DNA of 30,890 bases from Methanofollis sp. (GTDB lineage: Archaea; Halobacteriota; Methanomicrobia; Methanomicrobiales; Methanofollaceae): assembly GCA_028696365.1 (NCBI GenBank), contig JAQVHG010000003.1, forward strand, positions 1 to 30,890, read 5' to 3'. The position numbers and the translations under genes were made by a program. Below, in pieces: positions 7,323 through 15,443 of this stretch. Positions within the stretch are counted from its first letter, which is position 1; every line of letters begins with the position of its first letter. The notes under the pieces are model-generated. The model was not told the DNA's origin. It saw only the letters and a list, made by a program, of their open reading frames with translations, and did not search any database.

Positions 7323-8096
7323 TCAGTCGCGCCGCGGCCTGAGCGGGAAGATGTAGGGTACCCCCTCCCGTTCCTCGACGACCGCCTCGACCCCATAGAC
7401 CTCGGCGATGAGGTCGGGGGTGAGCACCTCGGCCGGCGTGCCCTGTGCATAGACCCGCCCATGTCGCAGGACGACGAGCAGAGAGCAGGCGCGGGCGGCA
7501 AGGGTGAGGTCGTGGATGGCCATCACCACTAGGCGCCCGTGTTCATGGGCAAGCCTACCCACCGTCTCCATCACCTCCATCCCGTTTCTGAGGTCGAGGG
7601 CGCTCGTAGGTTCGTCGAGGAGCATGAGCGGGGAACCCTGGGCCAGGGCCCGTGCGACCATCACCCGTTGCCGTTCCCCGCCCGAGAGATCGCCGAGACA
7701 CCTGAAGGCGAACTCTTCCACCTTCAACGCTTCCATCGCCTGCACCACCGCCTCTTCGTCCGCCTCGCTCACCCGCCAGGAGAGGTGCGGGCGGCGGCCC
7801 ATCAGGACGGTCTCGTAGACGGTGGCGTGCGAGTGATTGGTGATCCCCTGCGGGACGTACGCGACCCGTCTGGCAACCTCGGGCCTGGAGAGGGAGGGGA
7901 TCTTCGCGCCGTCGAGAAGGACCATACCCTCTGGTTTGAGGATCCCGTCGATGCACTTGATCAGGGTCGTTTTGCCTGAACCATTCGGGCCGACGAGTCC
8001 GACGACGCCGGGGCTTTCCGCGGCGAACCTGATCGTGTCGAGGACAGAACGATCCCGGTACGAGAATGAGAGGGCGTCGACCTCGAGCCTCACCAT
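7323..8096 (-). CDS. Iron-siderophore/cobalamin-type ABC transporter ATP-binding protein
   Basis: ATPase subunit of a FecE/BtuD-type importer, 257 residues. The Walker A motif is GPNGSGKTT (about residues 36-44), the signature motif LSGGERQRV, Walker B LMLLDEPTSALD, and the H-loop IHD; all are intact. The spacing and the early segment YVPQGITNHSHATVYETVLMGRRPHLSW are typical of the iron, heme and B12 uptake ATPases (COG1120). The start overlaps the permease gene by seven bases. It is the last gene of a four-gene operon, followed by two hairpins. The substrate could be ferric chelates, cobalamin or another metal chelate; no nearby riboswitch or biosynthetic gene decides. Confidence 0.95.
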   Translation of the reverse strand: MVRLEVDALSFSYRDRSVLDTIRFAAESPGVVGLVGPNGSGKTTLIKCIDGILKPEGMVLLDGAKIPSLSRPEVARRVAYVPQGITNHSHATVYETVLMGRRPHLSWRVSEADEEAVVQAMEALKVEEFAFRCLGDLSGGERQRVMVARALAQGSPLMLLDEPTSALDLRNGMEVMETVGRLAHEHGRLVVMAIHDLTLAARACSLLVVLRHGRVYAQGTPAEVLTPDLIAEVYGVEAVVEEREGVPYIFPLRPRRD

Positions 8097-9145
8097 CCGG
8101 CATCCCTCCTGCGCATGAAGAGGTAGATGAAGAACGGGACGCCGAGGAAGGCGGTCATGATCCCGACCGGCAGGACGACCGGAGCAAGGAGAGTTCTAGC
8201 CAGGCTGTCGGCCCCGAGGAGGAGGAGCGCTCCCACCAGCCCAGAGGCCGGGAGGAGGAACCGGTGGTCGGTACCCACCACCATCCTGGTGATGTGCGGG
8301 GCGACGAGGCCGATGAACCCGATCGTCCCGGTGAAGCAGATCACCGCTGCGGTGAGGAGGGAGGCGATGAACATGAAGATGGTCATCGCACGGTTGACAG
8401 GGACGCCGAGGCTCTCGGCGATCTCGTCGCCTTCGGCAAGGGCGTTGAGGTCCCAGGCGCGGTAGACGAGGTAGGGCATGCAGACCGCGAGGAGGAGGGT
8501 GACGATCCCGAGTTTCGGCCATGACGAACGGTCGAGGGATCCGAACATCCAGAAGACGACTTCCTGGAGTTCGTCGGCCGTCCCAAGATACTGGAGGAGG
8601 GAGGTGACCGCCGAGAAGAGGTACATCAGGGCGATGCCGGCAAGGATCATCGAGGTCGCTCCCATCCCGCGGTACCTCGCCATCGCGTAGATGATGAGGG
8701 CCGCCAGGAGCGCGAAGAGGAAGGCGTTCCCGATGATGAGATAACTCCCGCCGACAAACCCGGCACCGAGGACGATCGCCACCGAGGCGCCGGTCGAGGC
8801 AGCCGAAGCGATGCCCAGGGTGAAAGGACTGGCGAGCGGGTTCCTGAGAATCCCCTGCATCACAGTCCCGGCGACCGCCAGTCCGAACCCGGCGACGACG
8901 GCGAAGAGCACCCGGTGGAGGCGGAAGTCCCAGACGATCGTCTGTGCCAGATCTGAGGACTCAAAAGATCCTGGGAAAAGTCCGGCGAGGACGGCGCGAT
9001 AGGCCTCGGCGACCGAGAACCCGGCGCTCCCGAGGGTGACGGCCACACCGATGAGGAGGAATAAGGCCAGGATAGTGAAGAAAAAGAAGGCCGCCCGTTT
9101 CTGCCGGGCGGCCGCGATTCCTTCCCTGAGTGCGTCACGTGTCAT
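8090..9145 (-). CDS. FecCD/BtuC-type ABC transporter permease
   Basis: Membrane subunit of the same importer, 351 residues with about 9-10 predicted membrane segments. The family hallmark LAVAGTVMQGILRNPLASPFTLGIASAA is present around residues 88-115. The coupling region before the last helices contains GTIGFIGLVAPHITRMVVGTDHRFLLP, the usual FecCD cytoplasmic loop that contacts the ATPase. It begins six bases after the binding-protein stop and overlaps the ATPase gene, consistent with stoichiometric expression from one transcript. There is no obvious Shine-Dalgarno sequence, so translation is probably coupled to the gene before it. Confidence 0.95.
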   Translation of the reverse strand: MTRDALREGIAAARQKRAAFFFFTILALFLLIGVAVTLGSAGFSVAEAYRAVLAGLFPGSFESSDLAQTIVWDFRLHRVLFAVVAGFGLAVAGTVMQGILRNPLASPFTLGIASAASTGASVAIVLGAGFVGGSYLIIGNAFLFALLAALIIYAMARYRGMGATSMILAGIALMYLFSAVTSLLQYLGTADELQEVVFWMFGSLDRSSWPKLGIVTLLLAVCMPYLVYRAWDLNALAEGDEIAESLGVPVNRAMTIFMFIASLLTAAVICFTGTIGFIGLVAPHITRMVVGTDHRFLLPASGLVGALLLLGADSLARTLLAPVVLPVGIMTAFLGVPFFIYLFMRRRDAGW

Positions 9146-9151
9146 GGAGGC

Positions 9152-10351
9152 TCAGGGATAGACAAAGACCCTCTCGGCAGGGTCGATCTCCAGGTGCTGG
9201 AACTCCTCCAGGTAGGTGCGGTGGAGAGCCTGTGGGTTGAGGCTCGAAGCCTGGTCTGGATAGCACCACTCGGCAAGGTAGGTCATCCCGATGAAGTGCT
9301 GCGGGCCGCCCATGATGTTGTTGTGGAGAAGGTGGAGGCGACCGTCCTTCACGGCGGTGAGGCTCTGCCATCCTGGCCGTGCGACAAGGGAGTCGTAGAC
9401 CCCGGCGACCTTCTCGCTCTCGACATCGGCGTACCCGCCGTATGAGTAGGCACCCTCGCCGATGAGTTTGACGATCACGTCAGGGTCGGCGGCGATGATC
9501 GCCTCGGGATCGATCTCAGGGTAGTCGCCAGGGAGGGCTGAGAAGATGTTTGTCCCGCCAGCCATGGCGATCTTCTGCTCATACCCAGAGCCTGCCGCCC
9601 CGGTCTTGTAGTCCCGCCAGTTCTCGATGTAGACGGTGGGGCGTTCGCTCTCTGGGACCTCAGCACCGGCGGCCGAGATGTTTTCGAGGGCCGAGGTGTA
9701 GAAGGTGGCGAAGCGCTCGGCCTCGGCTTCTTTGTCAAAGATCGTCCCGATCGCCCGCACCTCCTTCGCATAGGTCTCAGGGGTGAAGCAGTCGAACCTG
9801 AAGACTTTCACGTCAGGGAGAGAGTCCTCGAGTTTTTTCTGGATCTCGTCGCAGGACTCCTTGCTGGTGGTGGCGTACAGGAAGACGGCGTCGGGCTGGA
9901 GGGTGACCACCTGCTCGTAGTCTGGGGCCCAGATGCTCCCGACCACCGGGGTCTTCTGGTATTCGGGGAAGAAGGTTTCCCGCTCCGCGGTGTACTTGTC
10001 CACCCCGACGACGAGAGACGGGTCCACGCCGAGGGTCCGCATCGTCTCGAGGGTCTCACCATTGAAGACGACGATCCGCGTCAGCGATCCGTCGAGGGTG
10101 ACCTGCCGACCGGCAAGGTCGGTGACGGTCTGCGTCTGTCCTGACGGAAGGTCAAGGAGGGTTGCGGCCTCCTCGACGTCTGCGAGGGCAGGTGCGTCCT
10201 CTCCGCCGGTGAGGAAGGAGAGGACCATCCTCACAAACTCGTCTTCAGAGACGGTCTCGTCTTCCGAGGAGTCCGGCGGTGCCTGGAGGGCGGCTGCCGG
10301 CGCGGCAAGGACGAGGAGGACGATGAAGAGCGCAAGCGTTCTAGTTTTCAC
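9152..10351 (-). CDS. Periplasmic-type metal-chelate/cobalamin-binding protein
   Basis: Extracytoplasmic substrate-binding component, 399 residues. An N-terminal signal sequence (residues 1-21, MKTRTLALFIVLLVLAAPAA) has no lipobox cysteine. Residues 30-75 (SEDEFVRMVLSFLTGG, then a leucine-rich helix) resemble the small dockerin-like helical insert often seen before archaeal binding domains. The class III binding domain begins with VTDLAGRQVTLDGSLTRIVVFNGET, the standard opening of FepB/BtuF proteins. It continues through DYEQVVTLQPDAVF and ends with LYLAEWCYP-like helices. The start overlaps the stop of the upstream gene (ATGA). Membrane attachment is unclear, because neither a lipobox nor a C-terminal anchor is seen; the upstream protein may provide one. 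Confidence 0.92.
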   Translation of the reverse strand: MKTRTLALFIVLLVLAAPAAALQAPPDSSEDETVSEDEFVRMVLSFLTGGEDAPALADVEEAATLLDLPSGQTQTVTDLAGRQVTLDGSLTRIVVFNGETLETMRTLGVDPSLVVGVDKYTAERETFFPEYQKTPVVGSIWAPDYEQVVTLQPDAVFLYATTSKESCDEIQKKLEDSLPDVKVFRFDCFTPETYAKEVRAIGTIFDKEAEAERFATFYTSALENISAAGAEVPESERPTVYIENWRDYKTGAAGSGYEQKIAMAGGTNIFSALPGDYPEIDPEAIIAADPDVIVKLIGEGAYSYGGYADVESEKVAGVYDSLVARPGWQSLTAVKDGRLHLLHNNIMGGPQHFIGMTYLAEWCYPDQASSLNPQALHRTYLEEFQHLEIDPAERVFVYP

Positions 10352-10833
10352 TCCCGTCGCCCCCGTGCAATGATGAGTCCTGCAAGCGCCGCGATGATGA
10401 GGGTCGGGGCCGGACCTGGCGAGGTTGTGGTCTCAGTGACTCCGACGCCGTCGACGCCGATGCGCGAGGCCTGGATGGTGCCGTTGATCTGGTTGATAAA
10501 GTCGTACCATTCCCCGGTGATCTCACCATTTCCCTTCTCAGGGGCGACGATCTGATAGGTGACCGAGGTTTCATTGAGGAGGGCGAAGCAGATCCGGCTC
10601 TCATTGGCCTCCACTCGGTTGGCCGGGAGGCTGCTCCCTGCAAAGACAAAGCCAGGGGGCAGGTGCTCGATCACCCCTCCGGCGGCGATCTCCTCGATCG
10701 AGAGAGTGACATCCACTACACTCCCGTCCGCGGGGGCCGGGGTGCTGAGGGTGCGCTCGACATCGGCGGCGCCGGCCAGGGTGGGGAGGCCGACGAGGCA
10801 GATGCATAGAAACAGGGTCAACACTTTCCGCAT
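10348..10833 (-). CDS. Secreted protein with C-terminal sorting-type anchor
   Basis: A 161-residue exported protein and first gene of the ABC uptake operon. It has an N-terminal signal peptide (MRKVLTLFLCICLVGLPTLAGAA), then a roughly 100-residue beta-rich domain (VDVTLSIEEIAAGGVIEHLPPGFVFAGS), and a tail of proline-glycine (SPGPAP), a short hydrophobic helix and the basic end ARGRRE. That tripartite tail resembles archaeosortase-processed CTERM signals, although the exact motif class is not certain. The four-base overlap with the binding-protein gene argues that it works with it, possibly as a cell-surface partner or anchor. The repeated AGCTAT motif in the leader (10846-10867) is a possible regulatory site, and no clear ribosome binding site is seen. 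Confidence 0.8.
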   Translation of the reverse strand: MRKVLTLFLCICLVGLPTLAGAADVERTLSTPAPADGSVVDVTLSIEEIAAGGVIEHLPPGFVFAGSSLPANRVEANESRICFALLNETSVTYQIVAPEKGNGEITGEWYDFINQINGTIQASRIGVDGVGVTETTTSPGPAPTLIIAALAGLIIARGRRE

Positions 10834-11155
10834 AGGTATCAGTCCAGCTATCAGATTCAGCTATGACATCACTGGTTAGAAACTTTGTGCTACGTGGAGA
10901 CAAAAAAATGTGATTTTAATAATTTTAGAGATCTTTTTTGGTGGTTCACTCTCGTAGAGGGTTGCTATCGGAGATCAGGGATCTATGGAAGATCAGAGAT
11001 CTTCCAATCAGGTTAGGATCATCGATTCCCTGTGTTCTCAACTCCGTTCTATCGCGTCCTAGACCAAAAGAGAGCGGAGGTTCTCAGTCTTCCCACGTTC
11101 ACTCATACTTCCATGGGATCGAGCAAGAGCGAGTTCGAGATAATTTTGATATTTT
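10834..11155. other. Operon leader plus repeat-derived spacer
   Basis: Bases 10834-10935 are the AT-rich promoter side of the ABC operon; on the minus strand a TATA-like AATTATTAAAATC lies near 10912-10925. From about 10936 the DNA is repeat-derived. It has the palindrome GGAAGATCAGAGATCTTCC near 10988-11006 and the block GCAAGAGCGAGTTCGAGA near 11124-11140, which recurs near 1830 and 25055 as GAGAGTGAGTTC and in related forms. I see no gene here; the short open frame ending at 11165 stops inside the element end. Confidence 0.55.
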
Positions 11156-11728
11156 GGCTCTGTAGAAGCCCTCACTTATTGTGGGAAGAATGAGTGTCAC
11201 CCACTGTTCTATAGTCCCTCGCCGGGGGCGGCCAAGCCCCCCTGCATAGATAGTCATTGAGGTCATCCCAAAACTCTCCAGCCCTCATCCTCACCGATGA
11301 TGGGTGACAATGAAGAGATCCCAGTTTTTTTCCATCGCGCACCCGTGCATTCATCGCCTTCCCACGCCCCCACCGGGGGCTCTGCCCCCGGACCCCCGGG
11401 ATCACCCACGATTGGGTCGGGAAGGCAGAGCGATGATCGTGATTAAGGGATGCGATCCCCTGTCAATCTTCATCTGTGGGGGGTTCGGGGGGCGGCCAAG
11501 CCCCCCGATGGAGGATAGGGCTTAGATCTCCAGAACTGAATGACTTCAGTTCAAGACGATGTTCAAGCCACAGGAAGTTTTGGGATATGCTCAACCATAA
11601 AGAAGGTGCAACCGTCTTCAACCCTATCGTGTGCCGGGTGTGAGCGGAGCGAACATGAAAAGATCTTTGATCTTCGAACAGCACGCTCTCCCGCCAAAGA
11701 GAACCATTTGGAGGTTTTCTCCAGAGCC
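11156..11728. mobile_element. Composite inverted-repeat element (about 570 bp)
   Basis: The left end GGCTCTGTAGAAGCCCTC and right end GAGGTTTTCTCCAGAGCC are inverted, but the flanking octamers GATATTTT and CTTTGTCC do not match. This may therefore be two partial copies or a rearranged element. It contains an inverted copy of module X (11259-11358), the hairpin CCGGGGGCTCTGCCCCCGG near 11377-11395, a second hairpin GGGGGGCGGCCAAGCCCCCC near 11488-11507, and the palindrome AAGATCTTTGATCTT near 11659-11673. No coding capacity. Confidence 0.65.
11259..11358 (-). repeat. Conserved intergenic module X, copy 3 (inverted)
   Basis: Reverse-strand copy with the same blocks as at 1994-2098, beginning GAGGTCATCCCAAAACTCTC and ending GTGCATTCATCGCC. 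A one-base length difference in the poly-A tract shifts any frame relative to copies 1 and 2, arguing against a conserved peptide. Confidence 0.85.
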
Positions 11729-11752
11729 CTTTGTCCATAAAATGTGATCGCA

Positions 11753-13054
11753 TCACGCCGGCCCGCCACCGGCCGGGCGCATCATCGTTTTGACATTTGC
11801 CCCTTCGAGGTTGCCGATGGTAAAGGAGAACCGCATCCTGATCGAGGGTGGAAGGCCAGACTCAGGGATGGGGACAAACCCGTAGCTCATGTAAAACCCG
11901 ACGAGTTCGAGGGTCGAGTGCATGTACAGGTCTTCCTCGCCGCAGGCCTGGACCAGAGCATCGGTGACACGCCTGGCGTACCCCCGCCCCCGCATCTCCA
12001 TGGGGGTGAAGACTCCGTCTACCTCTAGCCCGTCCGGGTGGCGGCGGCACCTGGCCACCGTTGCAAGCGTCCCCTCTACAAAGAGTCCGAAGATCCGGTC
12101 GGTCGCAGGGTCGGCCGTCTGCCCGCGATACTCCTTCCAGATCTCATCAACGAATCCGAACTCCTCAGGTGTAAGTTCGCGCACCTCCTCATGGAGGTCG
12201 GTGGGGCGGGAAAGGACAAGGACCGAGCACGGTGCCTTCTTCGCGACTGCGAGGGCTGTGCTCCCGATCGAGATATTCCTGATATAGTCGGTCTTGCCAA
12301 GCCGCGGGATGACGACGAGCCCGGCTCCCGCATCCCGGGCGGTCCTTGCGATCTCGTCTGAGGGGCGGCCAGTCCTGAGGAGGGCCTGCACCTCTGTCCC
12401 GCATGATTCCAGATGATCCTTCAACCTGGCAAGTTCTGCTTCAGCCGCTTTCTCTTCCTCCGCACTGTGATCGCTTGCGAGCACATGGAGCAGCACCACC
12501 TCTCTAGCTCCGAGCGCCGGGAGGAGGGCCACCGCTTCGCGTGACGGCCGACCAAAGGCCACCGGGCAGAGGACCGGGGAGGCCACTGGGTTCTGCCGCC
12601 CGCTGCCGTCCCGCGCGATGACCACATGCACTCCCGCCCCTTCCAGCACCCTCGTCGAGACGCTCCCAAGGAGGAGGGTGCCGATGAGCCCATATCCCTG
12701 GGCTCCGACGACGACCGCCGTCGCCTCTTCCTCCCTGACCGCGTCCAAGACGGCGGCAGCGATCTCGCCGTCAGGTGCACGGAGAATGCGGTACCTCGTA
12801 TTCACTCCGACCTCCTGATACTCTTTGGCACGCCTGGAGAGCGCGCGCTCCGCCGTCTCCTCAAGCGAATGCAAAGACCGGCCCGCAAACCACGGCCGCT
12901 CCTCACCCCCGGGTCCAAGGACATGGACCAGGACTACCTGCCCGAGGCGCGGGAGCAGAGGGACCACTGCGCCTGCTTCCTCGGCATTCTGTGAAAAATC
13001 AGTTGCAAAGACTACTCGATCAAAGAGCCAGGAACTCATGATCCCACAATACCG
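11753..13054 (-). CDS. Two-domain universal stress protein fused to a GNAT acetyltransferase
   Basis: A 433-residue fusion. The first UspA domain (about residues 8-150) begins LFDRVVFATDFSQNA and ends with the ATP-binding pattern GAQGYGLIGTLLLGSVSTRV, the G-2x-G-9x-G-S signature of ATP-binding USPs. The second (about 155-285) has the weaker RLGKTDYIRNISIGSTA, missing the first glycine. The C-terminal part (about 300-430) looks like a GNAT fold, with EMRGRGYARRVTDAL as the acetyl-CoA loop (R-x-x-G-x-A). I chose the ATG at 13054 because GGTGAGG lies five bases upstream; starts at 13111 and 13036 are possible. The acetylation target is unknown; ATP or nucleotide sensing that controls acetylation is an inference. 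It is divergent from the SagB-type gene, 80 bases away. Confidence 0.88.
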   Translation of the reverse strand, partial: RYCGIMSSWLFDRVVFATDFSQNAEEAGAVVPLLPRLGQVVLVHVLGPGGEERPWFAGRSLHSLEETAERALSRRAKEYQEVGVNTRYRILRAPDGEIAAAVLDAVREEEATAVVVGAQGYGLIGTLLLGSVSTRVLEGAGVHVVIARDGSGRQNPVASPVLCPVAFGRPSREAVALLPALGAREVVLLHVLASDHSAEEEKAAEAELARLKDHLESCGTEVQALLRTGRPSDEIARTARDAGAGLVVIPRLGKTDYIRNISIGSTALAVAKKAPCSVLVLSRPTDLHEEVRELTPEEFGFVDEIWKEYRGQTADPATDRIFGLFVEGTLATVARCRRHPDGLEVDGVFTPMEMRGRGYARRVTDALVQACGEEDLYMHSTLELVGFYMSYGFVPIPESGLPPSIRMRFSFTIGNLEGANVKTMMRPAGGGPA

Positions 13055-13134
13055 CATAGGTGCCTCACCGGCTAAATACTCTCTGGTCTTTATTGGCGCA
13101 AATCTTTTCATGCCTCCCTGGTATCGAGGTGAAC

Positions 13135-13878
13135 ATGCAGAGAGTGAAGAGTCATACTGGACACACTTTTCTTGAAGAGACGAAGTTTGCCCATCTCCCG
13201 CCGTCCGACCAGGTGCTTGGGAGGCCGCAGCCGCCTCTTGAGCGGCCGCATACCGGAGCGGTGACCCCGCTTCCCCCTCCTGATGAGGCCGACCTGAAGC
13301 CGGTTGGCCTGGTCGAGGCGATCGCCCTACGGCGGAGTGTCCGCACCTACGCTCTAGAACCTCTGCCCCTTGCCACCCTCTCGTATCTCCTCTGGTGCTC
13401 GCAAGGGGTGACCTCGGTCTTCGGGGACGCCTGGACCTTCAGGACCGTGCCCTCGGCCGGGGCACGTCATGCCCTTGAGACCTACCTGCTCGTGAACCGG
13501 GTGGACGGACTTGCTCCAGGACTGTACCATTATGCCGCTCTCTCCCACGGCCTCTCAAAGATCGAAGCCCCTGAGAATGTCGCCGCCGCCGTCGAGGAGG
13601 CGCTCATCAACCAGCCGATGGTCAGCGATGCCGCCGTCGTCTTCCTCTGGGCGGCCGACATCTACCGGATGACCTGGCGGTACGGGGAGCGGGGCTACCG
13701 CTACATCTTTATGGACGCCGGGCACGCCTGCCAGAACCTCTATCTCGGGGCCGAGGCCGTCGGGTGCGGGGTCTGTGCGATGGCCGCCTTCGACGACGAT
13801 GCACTCAACACAATCCTCGGGCTCGACGGCGAGCAGGGCTTTGCAATCTATGCCGCGGCGGCGGGGTTGAAAGAGTGA
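13135..13878 (+). CDS. SagB/ThcOx-type flavin-dependent dehydrogenase (nitroreductase fold)
   Basis: A 247-residue FMN-binding oxidoreductase. The start at 13135 is backed by GAGGTGA at 13126-13132; the longer frame from 13060 is unlikely. The nitroreductase core begins LVEAIALRRSVRTYALEPLPLATLSYLLW (about residues 63-92), where RRSVR is the usual phosphate-contacting motif. It continues with PSAGARHALETYLLV and DAGHACQNLYLGAEAVGCGVCAMAAF, typical SagB-type segments near the flavin. In bacteria this family oxidises azolines in peptide natural products, but no cyclodehydratase, precursor peptide or protease is adjacent here. A stand-alone redox or stress role next to the Usp fusion is more likely; that is inference. 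Confidence 0.9.
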   Translation: MQRVKSHTGHTFLEETKFAHLPPSDQVLGRPQPPLERPHTGAVTPLPPPDEADLKPVGLVEAIALRRSVRTYALEPLPLATLSYLLWCSQGVTSVFGDAWTFRTVPSAGARHALETYLLVNRVDGLAPGLYHYAALSHGLSKIEAPENVAAAVEEALINQPMVSDAAVVFLWAADIYRMTWRYGERGYRYIFMDAGHACQNLYLGAEAVGCGVCAMAAFDDDALNTILGLDGEQGFAIYAAAAGLKE

Positions 13879-13988
13879 CCTTGATCAGGTTGCCAGGTTC
13901 ATTTCCCGGTCACTCCCCGAGAACATGGATCTCTTGAAAATTGGTGAGGGGTTCATACTCGCCTTTCGCATCACCAATCCACACCGTC

Positions 13989-15032
13989 TCACCCTGCCCT
14001 CGCCCTCGGCGTCACACTGGTATAGATCCTGACCACATCGTCGTAGCGGTCGTACCCGACATACACCTTCTCGCCTCCCCCGTCTTCACACTCCCAGAAA
14101 TACGGCCTGATGGGGGCGTCGCAGTTCATGCTCACCACGCGTGCCGTCCAGTTCCCGCCGGTATATCCTGCCTTGCCAAGCGCCCAGTTTGTCTCCCCGA
14201 GGGAGAGACGCGTGAGTGCGGCGGCTGGGTCGGGGTGGCTGAATTTCCATTCCTTGAAGTGTGGTGAGGTGCCAGCCCCGGCAAGCGAGACCTCTGCGAC
14301 GGCGGCGAGTTCGCCGTCCAGGTAGAAGGGGATAAGACAGAAGTCACGGAGAGTGTTGTCCAATGCCGTCACCTGGACAGCGTCGCCAGCAACCGCATTG
14401 GCAAGGGTCGATGGGGCATGTCGCTCTGCCTCAGCGACAGGTGCCGGGATCTCTTCGGGCGGGACGGTCTCGAGTGAGACCTCCGGCACCTCCTCTCCTG
14501 GCGTCCAGGTCATGGGCGCGAGGGGGAAGATGCTCGCCAGAGAACCCTGAAACTCCTTCTCTGTGTCCTCGTAGATGAGGTCATTGATGATGGTGCGTTC
14601 ATTCTGTATCGCATCAAACCAGGTGCCGGTCTGGCAGGAGAGACAGTACTGAGCATCGCCTGCATTGTACGAATGAAGTCTCAACTCGAGCGTATGCGAC
14701 CCGGCACGATCAGTTTTCCAGGCGTCGGTGTGGGAATACCCCTTAGTGTCCCAGACCGTCAGTTCATATCGCGCCCACTGGCCGTCGAGGTTCTGATCGC
14801 CGGTGTTGTTGCAGAGCACCGTGAAGGTGTTCGTCCCCAACGGTGCTGTGACCGGACCATTCTCGATCACTTCGGCAGTGTCCGCCGTCCCGTTCGTGTG
14901 CATCAGGCCAAAATTGATGGTCGCACAGGGCAGCGCCCCTGCCGATGAGACCAGCACGCCTGCGATCACGACAAAGGCGATGATATCTGCTCTGACATCA
15001 TATGGTTTCATTGCTCCTTTCAAGATGTTCAT
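13989..15032 (-). CDS. Exported or membrane-anchored protein with shared C-terminal domain
   Basis: A 347-residue protein of no family I can name. The start at 15032 is favoured by GGAGG eight bases upstream; a second ATG at 15011 also has GGAG close by. An N-terminal hydrophobic segment (DIIAFVVIAGVLVSSAGALP) predicts export. Residues about 40-150 form a beta-rich domain (TFTVLCNNTGDQNLDGQWARYELTVWD) that includes a YCLSC pair of cysteines, possibly a disulfide. The C-terminal 150 residues (from EVSLETVPPEEI) align clearly with almost the whole of the 194-residue protein at 16427-17011. Shared segments include AEAERH, AVAGDA, WTARVVSMNCDAPIRPYFWE and GGEKVYVGYDRYDDVVRIYTS. The function is unknown; it probably acts outside the cell. 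Confidence 0.85.
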   Translation of the reverse strand: MNILKGAMKPYDVRADIIAFVVIAGVLVSSAGALPCATINFGLMHTNGTADTAEVIENGPVTAPLGTNTFTVLCNNTGDQNLDGQWARYELTVWDTKGYSHTDAWKTDRAGSHTLELRLHSYNAGDAQYCLSCQTGTWFDAIQNERTIINDLIYEDTEKEFQGSLASIFPLAPMTWTPGEEVPEVSLETVPPEEIPAPVAEAERHAPSTLANAVAGDAVQVTALDNTLRDFCLIPFYLDGELAAVAEVSLAGAGTSPHFKEWKFSHPDPAAALTRLSLGETNWALGKAGYTGGNWTARVVSMNCDAPIRPYFWECEDGGGEKVYVGYDRYDDVVRIYTSVTPRARAG

Positions 15033-15213
15033 TCCAAGCGCCTCCGCGGCGCCTCGATCACGGACAAATGAAATGGAAAAGAGTTGGGGTAGCCCCGTAT
15101 TCAACCAAAACTCCTAAGAGATGCCTGACCTGTCGCCGCACGATAAAATATATTCCATTTTGTATATGAGGCTTCTCTTCTCAATATTGAACAATCGAGA
15201 GAAATATTATTCC

Positions 15214-15443
15214 GGTTCTGTAGAAACCCTCACCAATTCCTGGTGTGAGCGTGACTCACCCACCTTCCCCATCATCTCACCGGGGGCGCTGCCCCCGGAC
15301 CCCCGGGATCACGATAGGGTCGGGAAGGCAGAATAGATGACCATGACGAAGGGGCTACCCTCTTCGACCTATCGTGTGGTGGGGGTTCGGGGGGCGGCAT
15401 GTCCCCCGCCAGAGAGATTTATAAAGGGGATTTCTACAAAGCC
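15214..15443. mobile_element. About 230-bp basic copy of the inverted-repeat element
   Basis: The left end GGTTCTGTAGAAACCCTCAC and right end GGATTTCTACAAAGCC are inverted. The interior folds back on itself: GCCCCCGGACCCCCGGG pairs with GGGGGTTCGGGGGGC, and CACGATAGGGTCG with CGACCTATCGTG, around a loop containing GGCAGAATAGATGACC. The flanks (ATTATTCC, GAGATTTC) do not match. The right flank is the middle of module X, so this copy sits at a rearranged junction. Confidence 0.8.

Noticed and set aside
10938..11165. A 75-codon plus-strand frame ending in the element's left end
   Set aside because: It lies wholly in repeat-derived spacer, has no ribosome binding site and no recognisable domain. 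Its stop is the element's TAG, useful only as a parallel to the lipoprotein gene at 23494.
11172..11405. A 77-codon minus-strand frame across module X
   Set aside because: It spans repeat module X and hairpin DNA. The frame is not kept in the other module X copies because of indels, so a conserved protein is unlikely.
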